Shown: one piece after another, positions 10,101 to 19,456 of the stretch
How the letters are laid out: each line of letters starts with the position of its first letter
Numbering within the stretch: the first letter of the stretch is position 1
NCBI GenBank assembly: GCA_020186115.1
Contig: WSYJ01000151.1
Coordinates: forward strand, 248,001 to 312,000
Origin: Histomonas meleagridis
Lineage: Eukaryota > Parabasalia > Tritrichomonadida > Dientamoebidae
Reading direction: 5' to 3'
Length of the DNA: 64,000 bases
Translations under genes and position numbers: made by a program
The notes under the pieces: generated by a model
What the model was told of the DNA's origin: nothing
The model's input: only the letters and a program-made list of their open reading frames with translations
Databases searched by the model: none

Positions 10101-13100
10101 TTTCATTAGCAAATTTTAATATTTTATTAATAAATGATATTAAATATTGAGAAAGTGCACTTTTAATTGTTAACTTATTAATTGTAACAATTTTAGCTAA
10201 GAAAACAAATGTCGATTTAAATGTTTGAATAATTGGTTTTTTAATATATCTCTCAATGTCTATAGCTTGTTCTTCTATTACAGACCAAACTTTTAATTTA
10301 ATTGATTCGAAAATTTCTTGATTATTAATATAAATTGTAATGATCGATGCTAAAATTGAACGATAACTAAAATATTGATTTAATAAACTGATTAAAATTT
10401 GTGAAATTTCTTCTTTTTCTGGAACTTCTTTCGGAATTATTAAATTTTCACAAACAATTTGAATTTCATTTGATAAATATACATTAAAATACTTCGAAAA
10501 TTCTTTAAAAATATCATAAAAATGATTTTCTTTAGTAACATAAGACCAATATTGGAAACATTTAACTTTAATTTCATCTGTTTCACAGTTAATAAATATT
10601 TCATAAGGATCATAATTAATTGGATTAGTTAAAATTCTTGTTTCATATAAAGTATTAACAAAATTAAGGAAAACTTGAGCAGGGAAATTATTATAAATGA
10701 AATCAATTAATTGATCCGAATATTCGAAATGTTTTTGAATATATGGAACTAAAAATGTTTCGAAAAATGAAATATTTATAAGAGGATCTTTACTATATTT
10801 TAAATCATAAAAAATATTAATTGGGAAATCATTAATTGTTGAAAACAATTGTATGAATAATGATGTTAAAAGTGGTGATTGAATTTCAAATGAACGAAAA
10901 CTAATTTGGAGAAATATTTGATAATGATTTTTACTAAAATATTCAACAATCTCTTGGAATAACAATGATTTAAATTGGATAAAATCGGAATTATAATTAT
11001 CAATCATTGAATAATATACAGAACGAATAGAATCTATCATTTTAATGTCATCTTTTTTAATTATATAAGTAGATATTACTGCTAAAGAGAATTGTGATTG
11101 AATTGGAATTTCATTTGTTGTTAATATTTCAGGTGTTATATTTAATTTATTTCCAACTTTTCGTATGAATTTTTTCATTTTTTTATGATGTAATAAAGGT
11201 ATAAAAGATGAAATTAAATTCGAGTTTTTAATGTTATTATTAAAAAATATTATAAATTGTTTTGATGAAAATGTGAAAAATAAAATTATATAATAATCAA
11301 TTATAGAATGTCTTAAATAAGAGAATAAATTATTAAGTGATAATAATAAATTTGCTGTTTTCATATATAAATCAATATCAATTAAATATTTTATGACTGA
11401 TTTCGATGATATAAAATTTAATAATGATTTAATACATCTAAAAAATTCAGTTGGATTCGATGATTGAAATTGTGGTTGCAAAATATTGTGTCTAATGTTT
11501 TCTAAATCAGAAATTGCGATAGATATTAATTTATTTGGAAAAATAGGAAAAAAAGTAAATGAATTGTCCATAAAAGATGACCATTTTAATATACCATTTT
11601 TAATTCTTTGTTCAAACATCACTGAAATTTTACTTTGTATTTCTTTAGATCCATTTTTATATAAGCTTTTTAATATTAATTGAGCTTGATATTTTAAAAA
11701 TGAAAGTTGACAATTTAAAAGTTGTTGAATTTCTTCAAATAATACATTTTTATCAATATTAAATTTCAAATTATTTTGTATTATAGGGTTTATAAATACT
11801 AAAAATAAGCCTTTTTCTTTAGTATTCATTTTAGTTAAATTATTATTTAATTGTAAAAATTTACTTATTTTATTGAAATGTTTATCCAAAAGTGACGGAT
11901 ATATTCGAAAAAGTGGTCCAATGATTGGAGGCAAACAAAATTCAAAGTTAATATTCTTTTCATTTAAACATTCAATAACAAATTTATCAATAACTTCAAT
12001 GTTATTATATTCAGATATTAATTCATAAGCAACTAACACTGGAAACAAATAAGAAGAAGATTTAATTATATTTAATATAAGTTGAATATCATTTTCTGTA
12101 TTTTTAATTAATTCTCTACAAAAAGAAATTAATTTTTGATGTTTCCGTGGAATAATATTTAATTCTGATAAGTTCATAATTTGATCATCTCTTTGTTCAT
12201 TTATCCATTCAGAAGAATACATTTCGACAATAGATTTATGTACAATTAAACTTAAATAAACAGGTTCAACACATTCAACTAAAACTTCTTTCGATAAAAC
12301 TTTACATAAATTTAATAAACAATATTTAGTTGGATGTAATTTTAAATCCAAAATTAATAATAAACATTTAATTATTTCTTTATATGTATCTTGATCTTTA
12401 ATAATACTTAAAAAATGTGATAATAAACTTATCGACGGATTTTCAAACCAACAACAAATCGCAAAAATTATATGTGCATTTATTATAATCGAATTTAATG
12501 TTGTTAATTTTATTAAATTTAATTCAACAATTTTTGTTTCTTTCGTATAATATAAAAGCCAATTCATAAAACTATTATGTAAAAATATTTGTGTTTCATG
12601 TGTTAATTCTTTTGAATTATACGATTTAATAATTTCATAATATATTTCCCATAAAAACAAATTATTCGGTTGTTTATTTAAAGCCGAATTTAATGATATC
12701 ATAAATTCGTTGTATTCGAAATTTAAATAATTTTTATTGTTCTTAAAAGTGATGATTTTTCGATTCATTAATGAATCAAATGTTATATTCATATTTTCGA
12801 ATTGTTTTCTTTCGATATGTTTAATGAAATATAAAATGTTTTGTTTAGAAGCTATTGAAGATTTATTCATATTTTGAAGTAATTTTATATATAAATTTGA
12901 TATCGATGGATTTGAAAAAAATAAATTTTTATCTAATTTTGAAGCTATTTTTAATATATTTAATATTTTTTCATTAGAATTCGTATCGAAATTTTTAATT
13001 AACATATCAATTAAACATCTTAACTTTAAAACATTTTTATTCTTTTTCATACAAAATAAAATAAAATCTAAAAATTCATCAAAAGAATTTTTTGCTAAAT

Positions 13101-15105
13101 TAATACATATATAATTTATAAATCGATCAGTAATGATATAATTTGAAAAATTAATTTTAGGACAAATGATATCAACGAAATTACAAAATGTAGAAATTAA
13201 TTTTAAAATATCTTTACAATATTTTGTTGAATAAATTAATTCTTTACAAGCAGTTAAAAATCTTAAACATTGTTTAGATATACCATCTATACCATCAAAG
13301 TCAATTATTTTATTATTAGCGTCAGTTATTTCGAATAATGATTGTAAACATAAAATTAAATGTGACAAATCAAAACCTTTTTGAAATTTTATTATAGCAA
13401 ATTGTAATAACGAAGCAATAAAACATGAAAACATTTTAGAATTAGACAAAACATTTTTAAAAGTACAAGGATCAAATAAAATTTTCTCAGGCAACTCAAA
13501 AAAATTCTCAAAAAAATCGTCCCAAATAATCAAAACAAAAGAAGATGGAACACTTATTATACAATTAATTAATTCTTGTGTAAAATGTATTTGATATTGA
13601 CGAACTCTTTCAGATGTTTTCATTATTTTCATTTGTTGTAAACATAATCTATAATGTTGTGAGATTTTATCAATTGGATTTAGTTTCATTATTTTATAAG
13701 CTTTTTGAAGTATATCTCTATATTTCATAATAATAATTAAAGCGTTTCGAAACAGATTTAAAAGCAAGTTAAAATCAAGGATATCAAGTGGTGCAGCAAA
13801 TGAACCTAATAAAGGTTTACCTATATAACCTAAATTATGTATAATTGTCTTTAAAAGTTGTGAGAAAATTTTTATTAATCGATAATAACTTTCTCCAATA
13901 AATAATAAAGCTCCAAATATATTAACAACTTCGTTTTGATCATTAGCTTTTAGTTTTATTCGAGAAATTTGTTGTTCAACTTCTAAAAACCCAATGTTAA
14001 AAGCAAAAATAAATAATGAAACAATTGAATTCCTAAGTGGTGATTGAATGTTTGATATTTTTATTATGGAAAATAATGAGTTAATTCGTGTTGAACACTG
14101 ATTAAATGTTGATTTCCTAAAATGAAGTAAACTCGTAACAAATTTACAAAATTTGATTATAATATCATTGTTATTCTTTTGCTTTAATTCGATTTGTTGG
14201 TAAACTAATTGAATAAATAAAGTAAACGATTGAAGATTAGATTTCGTCAAATATTTAAAATCTAAAAAATCAGAAAAAACTTTTATTACAGGATCAAGGC
14301 GAGTATCTATATCTTGTTTGACAAATGAAAACAACGTAGAAACTGAATTTACAATGAAATTTGAATTAGATTGTGGGGTTTGAAATATGATTCGGATTAA
14401 ACATTGAATTATTTCATTGTCAGGATCAATTTTGGACAAAACAAATATGGCTTTGCTTTGTAATATAAATAATGATATTAAATTTGGTAATGGAATTGAA
14501 TCTGGAATGTATTTAATGATGCTTAAAAATTGGGGTTTAAGCATTAAGAGAAGTTGTTGAGAAGCAGAAAGAATGGTCGAAAGGGATAATAATGGAACTA
14601 ACTTTTCTGGAGTAATTTGATCTAGATTTTTTAGATAATTTTCAAAACGTTTTCGAAAGTTAGGAATAAGCTGTTGGATTAATTGGTCCTTATCTTCTAA
14701 TGCGTTGCGTGCCATTTTAAGATAAAACGATAATTCTGAATCTGAAGATTCATTAATTTCCTTTTGAACAAGTTCAAATATTTCTTTTGTATTTTTTGAA
14801 TTGAAAATTCGAAAAGATATAAAAGAATAAAATGAAAGAAAATCCATTCTTGTGGTTGAAGAATCAATTTGCATTTTCAAAAAATTAATAAAACTATTGG
14901 AAAGCTCATTACGAAGGCGGTCAACGTCATTTGATGAAGGATAATAAAATAATATATCGCGAATTTCATATATTGTTGCAACTAGATTATCGGGGTCAGA
15001 TGATGTATTCATTTTTTCGATTAAATCTCTTAAGCGAGGTTCTTCTGGTGGCCTAGGCCTAGGGGACTTTAATAAATTAATTTTTTTGCTTTGGTTTGAA
15101 ATCAT
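7138..15105 (-). CDS. TRRAP: Tra1/TRRAP-type PIKK pseudokinase (SAGA/NuA4 scaffold)
   Basis: A 2655-residue protein. Most of the length is HEAT-type helices. A FAT-like region follows (about residues 1750-2250), then a PI3K-like domain (about 2330-2600) with NVLGSNGKIIPYII, NETLSIRMA and FFEYFSRFASNYSLLSLLQ. It ends in a FATC motif, LIERSVSCTSSILIPWI, at the extreme C-terminus. Where a kinase has DxHxxN and DFG this one has NDTFNPFDFTF, so the catalytic residues are absent, as in Tra1/TRRAP, which scaffolds histone acetyltransferase complexes and binds activators. It is much shorter than human or yeast homologues (about 3700-3850), mainly in the HEAT part. The start is the ATG at 15105, just after an initiator. 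Codons are strongly AT-biased with Asn runs (around 9900-9930). Confidence 0.8.
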   Translation of the reverse strand: MISNQSKKINLLKSPRPRPPEEPRLRDLIEKMNTSSDPDNLVATIYEIRDILFYYPSSNDVDRLRNELSNSFINFLKMQIDSSTTRMDFLSFYSFISFRIFNSKNTKEIFELVQKEINESSDSELSFYLKMARNALEDKDQLIQQLIPNFRKRFENYLKNLDQITPEKLVPLLSLSTILSASQQLLLMLKPQFLSIIKYIPDSIPLPNLISLFILQSKAIFVLSKIDPDNEIIQCLIRIIFQTPQSNSNFIVNSVSTLFSFVKQDIDTRLDPVIKVFSDFLDFKYLTKSNLQSFTLFIQLVYQQIELKQKNNNDIIIKFCKFVTSLLHFRKSTFNQCSTRINSLFSIIKISNIQSPLRNSIVSLFIFAFNIGFLEVEQQISRIKLKANDQNEVVNIFGALLFIGESYYRLIKIFSQLLKTIIHNLGYIGKPLLGSFAAPLDILDFNLLLNLFRNALIIIMKYRDILQKAYKIMKLNPIDKISQHYRLCLQQMKIMKTSERVRQYQIHFTQELINCIISVPSSFVLIIWDDFFENFFELPEKILFDPCTFKNVLSNSKMFSCFIASLLQFAIIKFQKGFDLSHLILCLQSLFEITDANNKIIDFDGIDGISKQCLRFLTACKELIYSTKYCKDILKLISTFCNFVDIICPKINFSNYIITDRFINYICINLAKNSFDEFLDFILFCMKKNKNVLKLRCLIDMLIKNFDTNSNEKILNILKIASKLDKNLFFSNPSISNLYIKLLQNMNKSSIASKQNILYFIKHIERKQFENMNITFDSLMNRKIITFKNNKNYLNFEYNEFMISLNSALNKQPNNLFLWEIYYEIIKSYNSKELTHETQIFLHNSFMNWLLYYTKETKIVELNLIKLTTLNSIIINAHIIFAICCWFENPSISLLSHFLSIIKDQDTYKEIIKCLLLILDLKLHPTKYCLLNLCKVLSKEVLVECVEPVYLSLIVHKSIVEMYSSEWINEQRDDQIMNLSELNIIPRKHQKLISFCRELIKNTENDIQLILNIIKSSSYLFPVLVAYELISEYNNIEVIDKFVIECLNEKNINFEFCLPPIIGPLFRIYPSLLDKHFNKISKFLQLNNNLTKMNTKEKGLFLVFINPIIQNNLKFNIDKNVLFEEIQQLLNCQLSFLKYQAQLILKSLYKNGSKEIQSKISVMFEQRIKNGILKWSSFMDNSFTFFPIFPNKLISIAISDLENIRHNILQPQFQSSNPTEFFRCIKSLLNFISSKSVIKYLIDIDLYMKTANLLLSLNNLFSYLRHSIIDYYIILFFTFSSKQFIIFFNNNIKNSNLISSFIPLLHHKKMKKFIRKVGNKLNITPEILTTNEIPIQSQFSLAVISTYIIKKDDIKMIDSIRSVYYSMIDNYNSDFIQFKSLLFQEIVEYFSKNHYQIFLQISFRSFEIQSPLLTSLFIQLFSTINDFPINIFYDLKYSKDPLINISFFETFLVPYIQKHFEYSDQLIDFIYNNFPAQVFLNFVNTLYETRILTNPINYDPYEIFINCETDEIKVKCFQYWSYVTKENHFYDIFKEFSKYFNVYLSNEIQIVCENLIIPKEVPEKEEISQILISLLNQYFSYRSILASIITIYINNQEIFESIKLKVWSVIEEQAIDIERYIKKPIIQTFKSTFVFLAKIVTINKLTIKSALSQYLISFINKILKFANENEAQKCETLLKLKGDFMNGINSILKLGDTFGPQEDFPSIFINLTCEMYQKTSNQTNTNTNNNNNNMNEQLVFDMLIHVLPNLVKVITNSNINLPALDNLIDMLMKAANNTINTMIWPIIYQTIYYLVESPNYKTKTLEKLKSLKKNENLKYSFPILWKFSDESYRISTLIPFVLEYSRGINMTPIDALLSESTLVFIFNYPYNSSIHFILNSFDNAKNNLYDKGNLNFVLKVLFYGLKSKREDVFLQKRLLSYLENNEISKLLLKAKCSQIDKNFYDLLSLRTKVNNINFLIYNFEDEIIKELSEIPMKNIINVSKENYYLLSVLISKFTNYNKISDILQFVSYLPIKTINKLFYDYKQIENNFSNNYFIKYKFGLKTFYNKSLNNWNNNNEKEMKKFQFSSIINTKLFNQINNIIIENINFYNFNSYIEYYQKELQPIIKSLSFITSETIFSYLIIHQLNYFININKEKSKSKLFSFELIPNIEPIYHETYLNIRKNIINIINHIIDDKEFLDIINKREINHHKLYEKSKQTHFITENDVNEYQKRIETLLNSIKSINDLKKSLEINPKSSFSILYGYSIINEAKGIFEHIYSVNSPIPYKFSHLFAQLGYDSFSNIVHPAFSIICTDKYKITFTDQFFLNELQKIIELPQLKHIKTQNEYEQNIIKQIKSNSIKKSYIIKSEEFYNDEFQEPQYIYSTNLYQSIPILYQNCNECIMVSLCVFTSYENSEFVSVNVLGSNGKIIPYIITSNETLSIRMALFSSLINDIIKNCCCNKFPSKLCTFPTMEINDGFYISQTTAEPFIKTSKLKILFNYEDYLDENNEKNMKNKYKIENKKQFFEYFSRFASNYSLLSLLQIMVKNDTFNPFDFTFDEKCNEIVVKSLSNSQRKKKMILRLCGKIRKMIDDVLLFGDFADGIKENAKIFALKSAKIKFYLEKIFDMKINVYENVENYAELGNNDNEAEENIKELIERSVSCTSSILIPWI

Positions 15106-15117
15106 CTCCCCCAATCC

Positions 15118-15123
15118 CAATGA
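15118..15123 (-). promoter_or_regulatory. Initiator (Inr) of the TRRAP-like gene
   Basis: TCATTG on the reverse strand, 13 bases before the ATG, fits TCA-Y-W. It overlaps an ATG on the opposite strand at 15120, the only upstream ATG available to the divergent ARM gene. Confidence 0.55.
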
Positions 15124-15125
15124 AC

Positions 15126-15215
15126 GTTAGTTGAACGATACGAGATAAACAAAAGTACGATAGTAGGAACAAGCTGAAAACAAATTATAAGCAAACAACA
15201 ACTAAGAAAACAAAG
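15126..15215 (+). other. Candidate 5'-proximal intron of the ARM-repeat gene
   Basis: The ARM gene has no in-frame ATG at its start. ATG AAC at 15120-15125 is followed by GTTAGT and, 90 nt later, by ACTAAGAAAACAAAG, reminiscent of the trichomonad ACTAAC...ACACAG branch/3' site. Removing 15126-15215 joins phase 0 to an open frame reading QLTHLIAAEEEE. It is only a pattern match, with non-consensus bases. Confidence 0.25.
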
Positions 15216-15341
15216 CAACTTACTCATTTAATTGCTGCAGAAGAGGAAGAAATCAAGGAAAATTGCAAAGACAACGAAGAAAAATCATTTTATTTAATAC
15301 AACATTTATGTCAAATATGGGAAGAAAAAGATTTCTCTTCT

Positions 15342-16541
15342 TTGACTGGTGTTATTAATAGAATTGCTAATATTTCAAGTTTACCTGGTTGTAATCTATC
15401 AATTTTTTTCAACGATTTTCAAGCATTTCCACAAATTTTACTTTCAATAGTTACATCCCCCCCTCAAACAGAAGGGCTAACTAATGTATTAGCCAGTACA
15501 TTTTGTATAATTGCAAATATTTTGAATTATGATAATCCAGATTTCCAATCATTTTTAATTAATAATAACTTTATTCGAATATGCTATGACTGTTTGCAAT
15601 CAGACACTTCCAGTCAATTTGTTATTTCTTGTGTTTCAAGGCTTTCAGATATGGAATCTTGTATAATCATATCACAAGTATTTCCTCTTGATTATCTTAT
15701 GCGACTCATTATAAATATAAGTGATTGTGATCCTCCAATTATTTTTTTAAATTTAGTTCGCAATAAAGTATATGAAAGACAAGTTATATTATCATGTTTT
15801 GATTATATTTTACCATTATCAAATCCTCTCCATTATGAATATTTTTTAGATGCTATTAGAGAAATCATTGATGACCCGGAATGTTTTGAAAATTTATTGA
15901 AGATGCCTTCTATTGGAGGATTCCTCAACAAATGTTTGAACGATAACAACCCCAATTCAAATAGAAGAGCGATAAACCTACTTTCAATATTTTACACCAG
16001 TTCAAATTGTGAATTTGGCTTCGATCTACAGAAAATCATTGAATTTGCAGCGACAAGTAAGTGGGATACTGCCAAACATTGTTTATTATTATTATTAAAT
16101 TATGGTGATGATGAAATTAAAATTGAAAGCCTGATAAGATGTAACATTATAGATTTAATTAACAGTATATTTGAAAAAGGCACATATCAATATAAAGTAT
16201 TAACTTCAAAAATTTTAGTTAATATTGCATTACTTGGAGAACAATCATTAATAAAACAAATGTTGTTTCAAGATGGCTTAGTCGAAAATTTACTTAGCAC
16301 ATTAGGTTTTTATAAAGATGATAACGAAATTTCTTATTTGTTGGATGCTTTGATAAGGTTATCCGACATTATATCTTTCGATTTAGAAGGAAAAAATTCG
16401 TTTATTCAATTGTTTGAGCAATCGGAGTTTCAAGAGTTTGTGATCGGATTACAAGAAAATGAGCACATTCCAGAAATACACGAAAGTGTTGAAAAGTTAC
16501 AAGGTTTTCTAAGCAGTGAAGAGCAAAAGAGTTGGTCATAG
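15342..16541 (+). CDS. ARM-repeat protein, importin-alpha-like
   Basis: A frame of at least 399 codons with about eight to nine ARM-like helical repeats (for example YKVLTSKILVNIALLGEQSLIKQML) and an acidic C-terminus. The overall look is of an importin-alpha or a related armadillo protein that would carry cargo to the nucleus. The open frame in fact begins at 15135 and includes a Lys/Thr-rich stretch (TKKTKQ) and an Glu run before the repeats, but contains no ATG; the first in-frame Met is about 100 codons inside. A spliced start at 15120 is one solution. It is divergent from the TRRAP-like gene with almost no spacer. The importin-alpha label is tentative because no clear IBB domain was recognised. 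Confidence 0.55.
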   Translation: MTGVINRIANISSLPGCNLSIFFNDFQAFPQILLSIVTSPPQTEGLTNVLASTFCIIANILNYDNPDFQSFLINNNFIRICYDCLQSDTSSQFVISCVSRLSDMESCIIISQVFPLDYLMRLIINISDCDPPIIFLNLVRNKVYERQVILSCFDYILPLSNPLHYEYFLDAIREIIDDPECFENLLKMPSIGGFLNKCLNDNNPNSNRRAINLLSIFYTSSNCEFGFDLQKIIEFAATSKWDTAKHCLLLLLNYGDDEIKIESLIRCNIIDLINSIFEKGTYQYKVLTSKILVNIALLGEQSLIKQMLFQDGLVENLLSTLGFYKDDNEISYLLDALIRLSDIISFDLEGKNSFIQLFEQSEFQEFVIGLQENEHIPEIHESVEKLQGFLSSEEQKSWS

Positions 16542-16976
16542 GAAATGCAAAATGATTCACATTAATGTTAAGTAAAAATAAGTTTATATTGAACTATTTA
16601 TAATTTTTCATAATTTCATGAAATTATCACAATTATTCGCTTTAAAAATCAATATTTATAAAATAATTTCATTTAAAATCTAAATTAGAAAAGTTTATCG
16701 ATTTGGTTAATAATTTTTCCAAAGAATATCTTCATTAAAATTCAATTACAATTGTGAATATTTTAGTATCATAACAACTAAAAGTTTATTATTTTAATGT
16801 CTTTACAACTTTATTTTAAAGACTGATGTATACTAGAAATAATAAAACCAAAACATTAGAGATCGCAATCACAAGAATTAAATGATTAAGTTATAACATA
16901 TCGTCTATGAAGTGAATTGTAATAATAAACTTCTGAAAATAAAAACTTGTTCCAAAATTCATTTGTGCCCACTTAC
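16542..16976. other. Intergenic region, no gene seen
   Basis: AT-rich spacer; it ends with the initiator of the DUF3447 gene. No open frame or repeat of note. Confidence 0.5.
16959..16964 (+). promoter_or_regulatory. Initiator (Inr) of the first DUF3447 gene
   Basis: TCATTT 13-18 bases before the ATG at 16977 matches TCA-Y-W and rules out the upstream in-frame TTG as start. Confidence 0.55.
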
Positions 16977-18147
16977 ATGCAAAAGACGAATCAAAAGTTT
17001 GACCACTGGGAAATGCTAACATCATTTAAGCAAATAATTTTTAATTTAAACAAAGAAAATATTACACAATCGGTTAAATCAATAATTAAAAATTTTGATG
17101 AAAATTATCCAATATCTTTTAATATAATTATCTGCCGAATGATATATATAGCGCTTGGAATAAAAATGAATGATTTTGAATTATTTTTGAATTTTATGCA
17201 AGAAATTGAAACATTTGAAGATGATAACAAAACAAATTCCAGAATTTTAGATGTTTTCGCATGCTTTCTAAACAAATTAGTTCCCACTCCAAAATCATAT
17301 TATCTTAATTGTTTGATTGAGCAGAAAATCATTGATCCAAAAATCGTCAAAAGCACACATAACTTATTTTTTTTACATTATATGTCTAATGACCAAAGAA
17401 ATCGATTTATAAATGATGAAAATCCAAAGCGACTAAATTATGAAGAACTTTCAAAGAATGATTGGGAACTTCATAAGAAATATATTAAAGAAGGACATAA
17501 TCCAAATGAAATTGCAAAAATAATTCGAAATGATGAAATAGAAAAACTTCAAGAAGTGTCATCACAAACAAAATTTGATTTTAAGCAGATCATTGAACCA
17601 GCAAGTTATGAGAGATGTTCATTTGTTAATGGCTGGAATGTTACATTAATTGATTATGCAGCATTTTTTTTCTTCTGTTAAATGTTTTAAATATTTACTT
17701 ATGAATGGAGCAAATGTAGAAAACACAGGTAAATATGCTGTTGGAAGTGGGAATGAAGAAATTATTCATTTATGTGAACAAAATCATTCAACATTTGAAG
17801 GTGCATTTGAAGCAGCAATTAAATTTCATCGAAATAATATCTTTAAATATCTTTATGAAAATAAAATTAGTGAAATTGAGAAATTAGAAGAATTAGGAAT
17901 TAAATGTATTTCACATCATAATTATGAAATTTTTGAATTTTTGCAAAAGGAAGGTATGAAGATTGATGATGATATTATTAATGAATCAGCAATAATTGGA
18001 AATATATATCTCATTGAAGATTTTCTTCGAGAAAACAAAATTCCTAAAAAAATTTTAGCATTTTCTGCAATATCAGGAAATGTCGAACTTGTTAAATATA
18101 TTATAGAAAAAGATGAAATTAATATTAATACTAAAGTTATTTATTAA
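16977..18147 (+). pseudogene. DUF3447/ankyrin gene 1, one-base frameshift in a T run
   Basis: The reading starts at the ATG at 16977 with the N-terminal helical domain shared by this family (FKQIIFNLNKENI and following). From about 17440 comes the DUF3447 core: ELSKNDWELHKKYIKEG, NPNEIAKIIRNDEIEKL, ERCSF, LIDYAAFF, CFKYLLMNGA, GNEEIIHLCEQNHS, then ankyrin-like units to KIPKKILAFSAISGN. At 17664-17671 a run of eight T replaces the seven found in the copy at 20180, which breaks the frame; the second part (from about 17660) is intact in another frame. Because the only lesion is a homopolymer length, a sequencing error is as likely as a real mutation. The function of DUF3447 proteins is unknown; they are presumed protein-binding. 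The split ankyrin array follows directly. Confidence 0.7.
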
Positions 18148-19290
18148 TCACATTTTATATTAATTTTAATAATTTTGGGATATTTTAAAATAATTTTTAA
18201 AAATTATTTAAAATATTTAAAACACCACTTATGTTAGCATCAGAAAAAGGTAATTTTGAAGTAGTTAAATTACTTCTCGAGCAAAAAGGAATTGATATTA
18301 ATGCTAAAGGTATTTTTTTGTTTTATTTAATATTTATTTTAATAATTTTTTATTTCAAAATAATATTTGGAAATTTTATATTTTATTTGATACAGCACTC
18401 ATTAAAGCATCTGAACATGGTTATACAGAAATAGTCAAATTACTTCTTGAACAAGAAGGAATTGATATTAATGCTCAAAATATTTATTTGTATCATTCAA
18501 TTTTTGTGATAAAGATTTTATGTTATATTAAAATCATTGGAATTTTTACAAACTATTTTTAACAGCACTAATTTGTGCATCTTTAGAAAGCTATAAAGAA
18601 ATAGTTAAATTACTTCTTGAGCAAGAAGGAATTGATATTAATATCACAGATATTTATTTATAAGATTTTGTATATATTTTAAAATTTTGATATTTTAAAA
18701 TGATATTTGGAATTTATTTAATTTATTTAATACAGCACTTATGTTAGCATCTAGATTTGGTTACATAGAAATAGTTAAAATACTTCTTAAACAAGAAGGA
18801 ATTAATGTTAATAATAAAGATGATTAAATATTTAGTTTCATATTTGTTTTGATAATTTTATGAAATTTTAGGATATTATTTGGAAATTACTTAAAGAATT
18901 TAAATCAGCACTTATTTGGGCAACTAGAAATCGTAATACAGAAATAGTTAAATTACTTCTTGAGCAAGAAGGAATTGATATTAATATCACAGATATTTAT
19001 TTATAAGATTTTGTATATATTTTAAAATTTTGATATTTTAAAATGATATTTGGAATTTATTTAATTTATTTAATACAGCACTTATGTTGGCATCTAAAAA
19101 TGGTTACAAAGAAATAGCTGAACTACTTCTTGAACAAAAATGAAGTTAGTGCGTAAAATATATATTTGAATAATTTGATGTTTCAAAATCATATCTGAAT
19201 TTTTTTCATTATTTCGAAATTTACTTGCAGAATTAATAAACAGAAATAGTTAAATTACTTATTAGAAAGGATACGTTCCTTGATACCAAT
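18139..19290 (+). repeat. Split ankyrin array A1 (170-bp units)
   Basis: Ankyrin repeats starting at 18222, 18392, 18562, 18732, 18905 and 19075, that is spacings of 170, 170, 170, 173 and 170. Each holds an open 30-codon core (T-x-L-x-x-A-S to I-N-x-K-D) followed by an 80-83-nt AT-rich spacer with frequent stops, for example at 18662 and 18826. The spacer 3' end reads like TTTGGAAATTATTTAA before ACAGCACTT. About 147 bp (18598-18744) recur without visible change 343 bp downstream, so core and spacer are copied together. The last unit breaks off with a stop at about 19141 and then decays to a fragment near 19240. It continues the DUF3447 gene 1 upstream. Confidence 0.8.
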
Positions 19291-19456
19291 TCTAATAATA
19301 TCCCCCTTAAATAATTTAATAACAGTTAAAACTCATTATTATGGGATAAAAACATATACAAAATTTAATAATAAAACAATACAGTGTATATTTTTTTTTC
19401 TTAATAACCACTTTTTGGTGTCTGTTTGTCAACTTTCTCAATATTAAACGTAAATA

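Noticed and set aside
18139-18222. Classic GT-AG introns as the ankyrin spacers
   Set aside because: Only a few units have GT at the equivalent place (AAAGGTATTT near 18305), the others have AT, AA or TT. Using the one AG (ACAG) would give 28-residue repeats without the ankyrin hairpin. A canonical reading therefore does not fit, although removal of the spacer in some other way still does.
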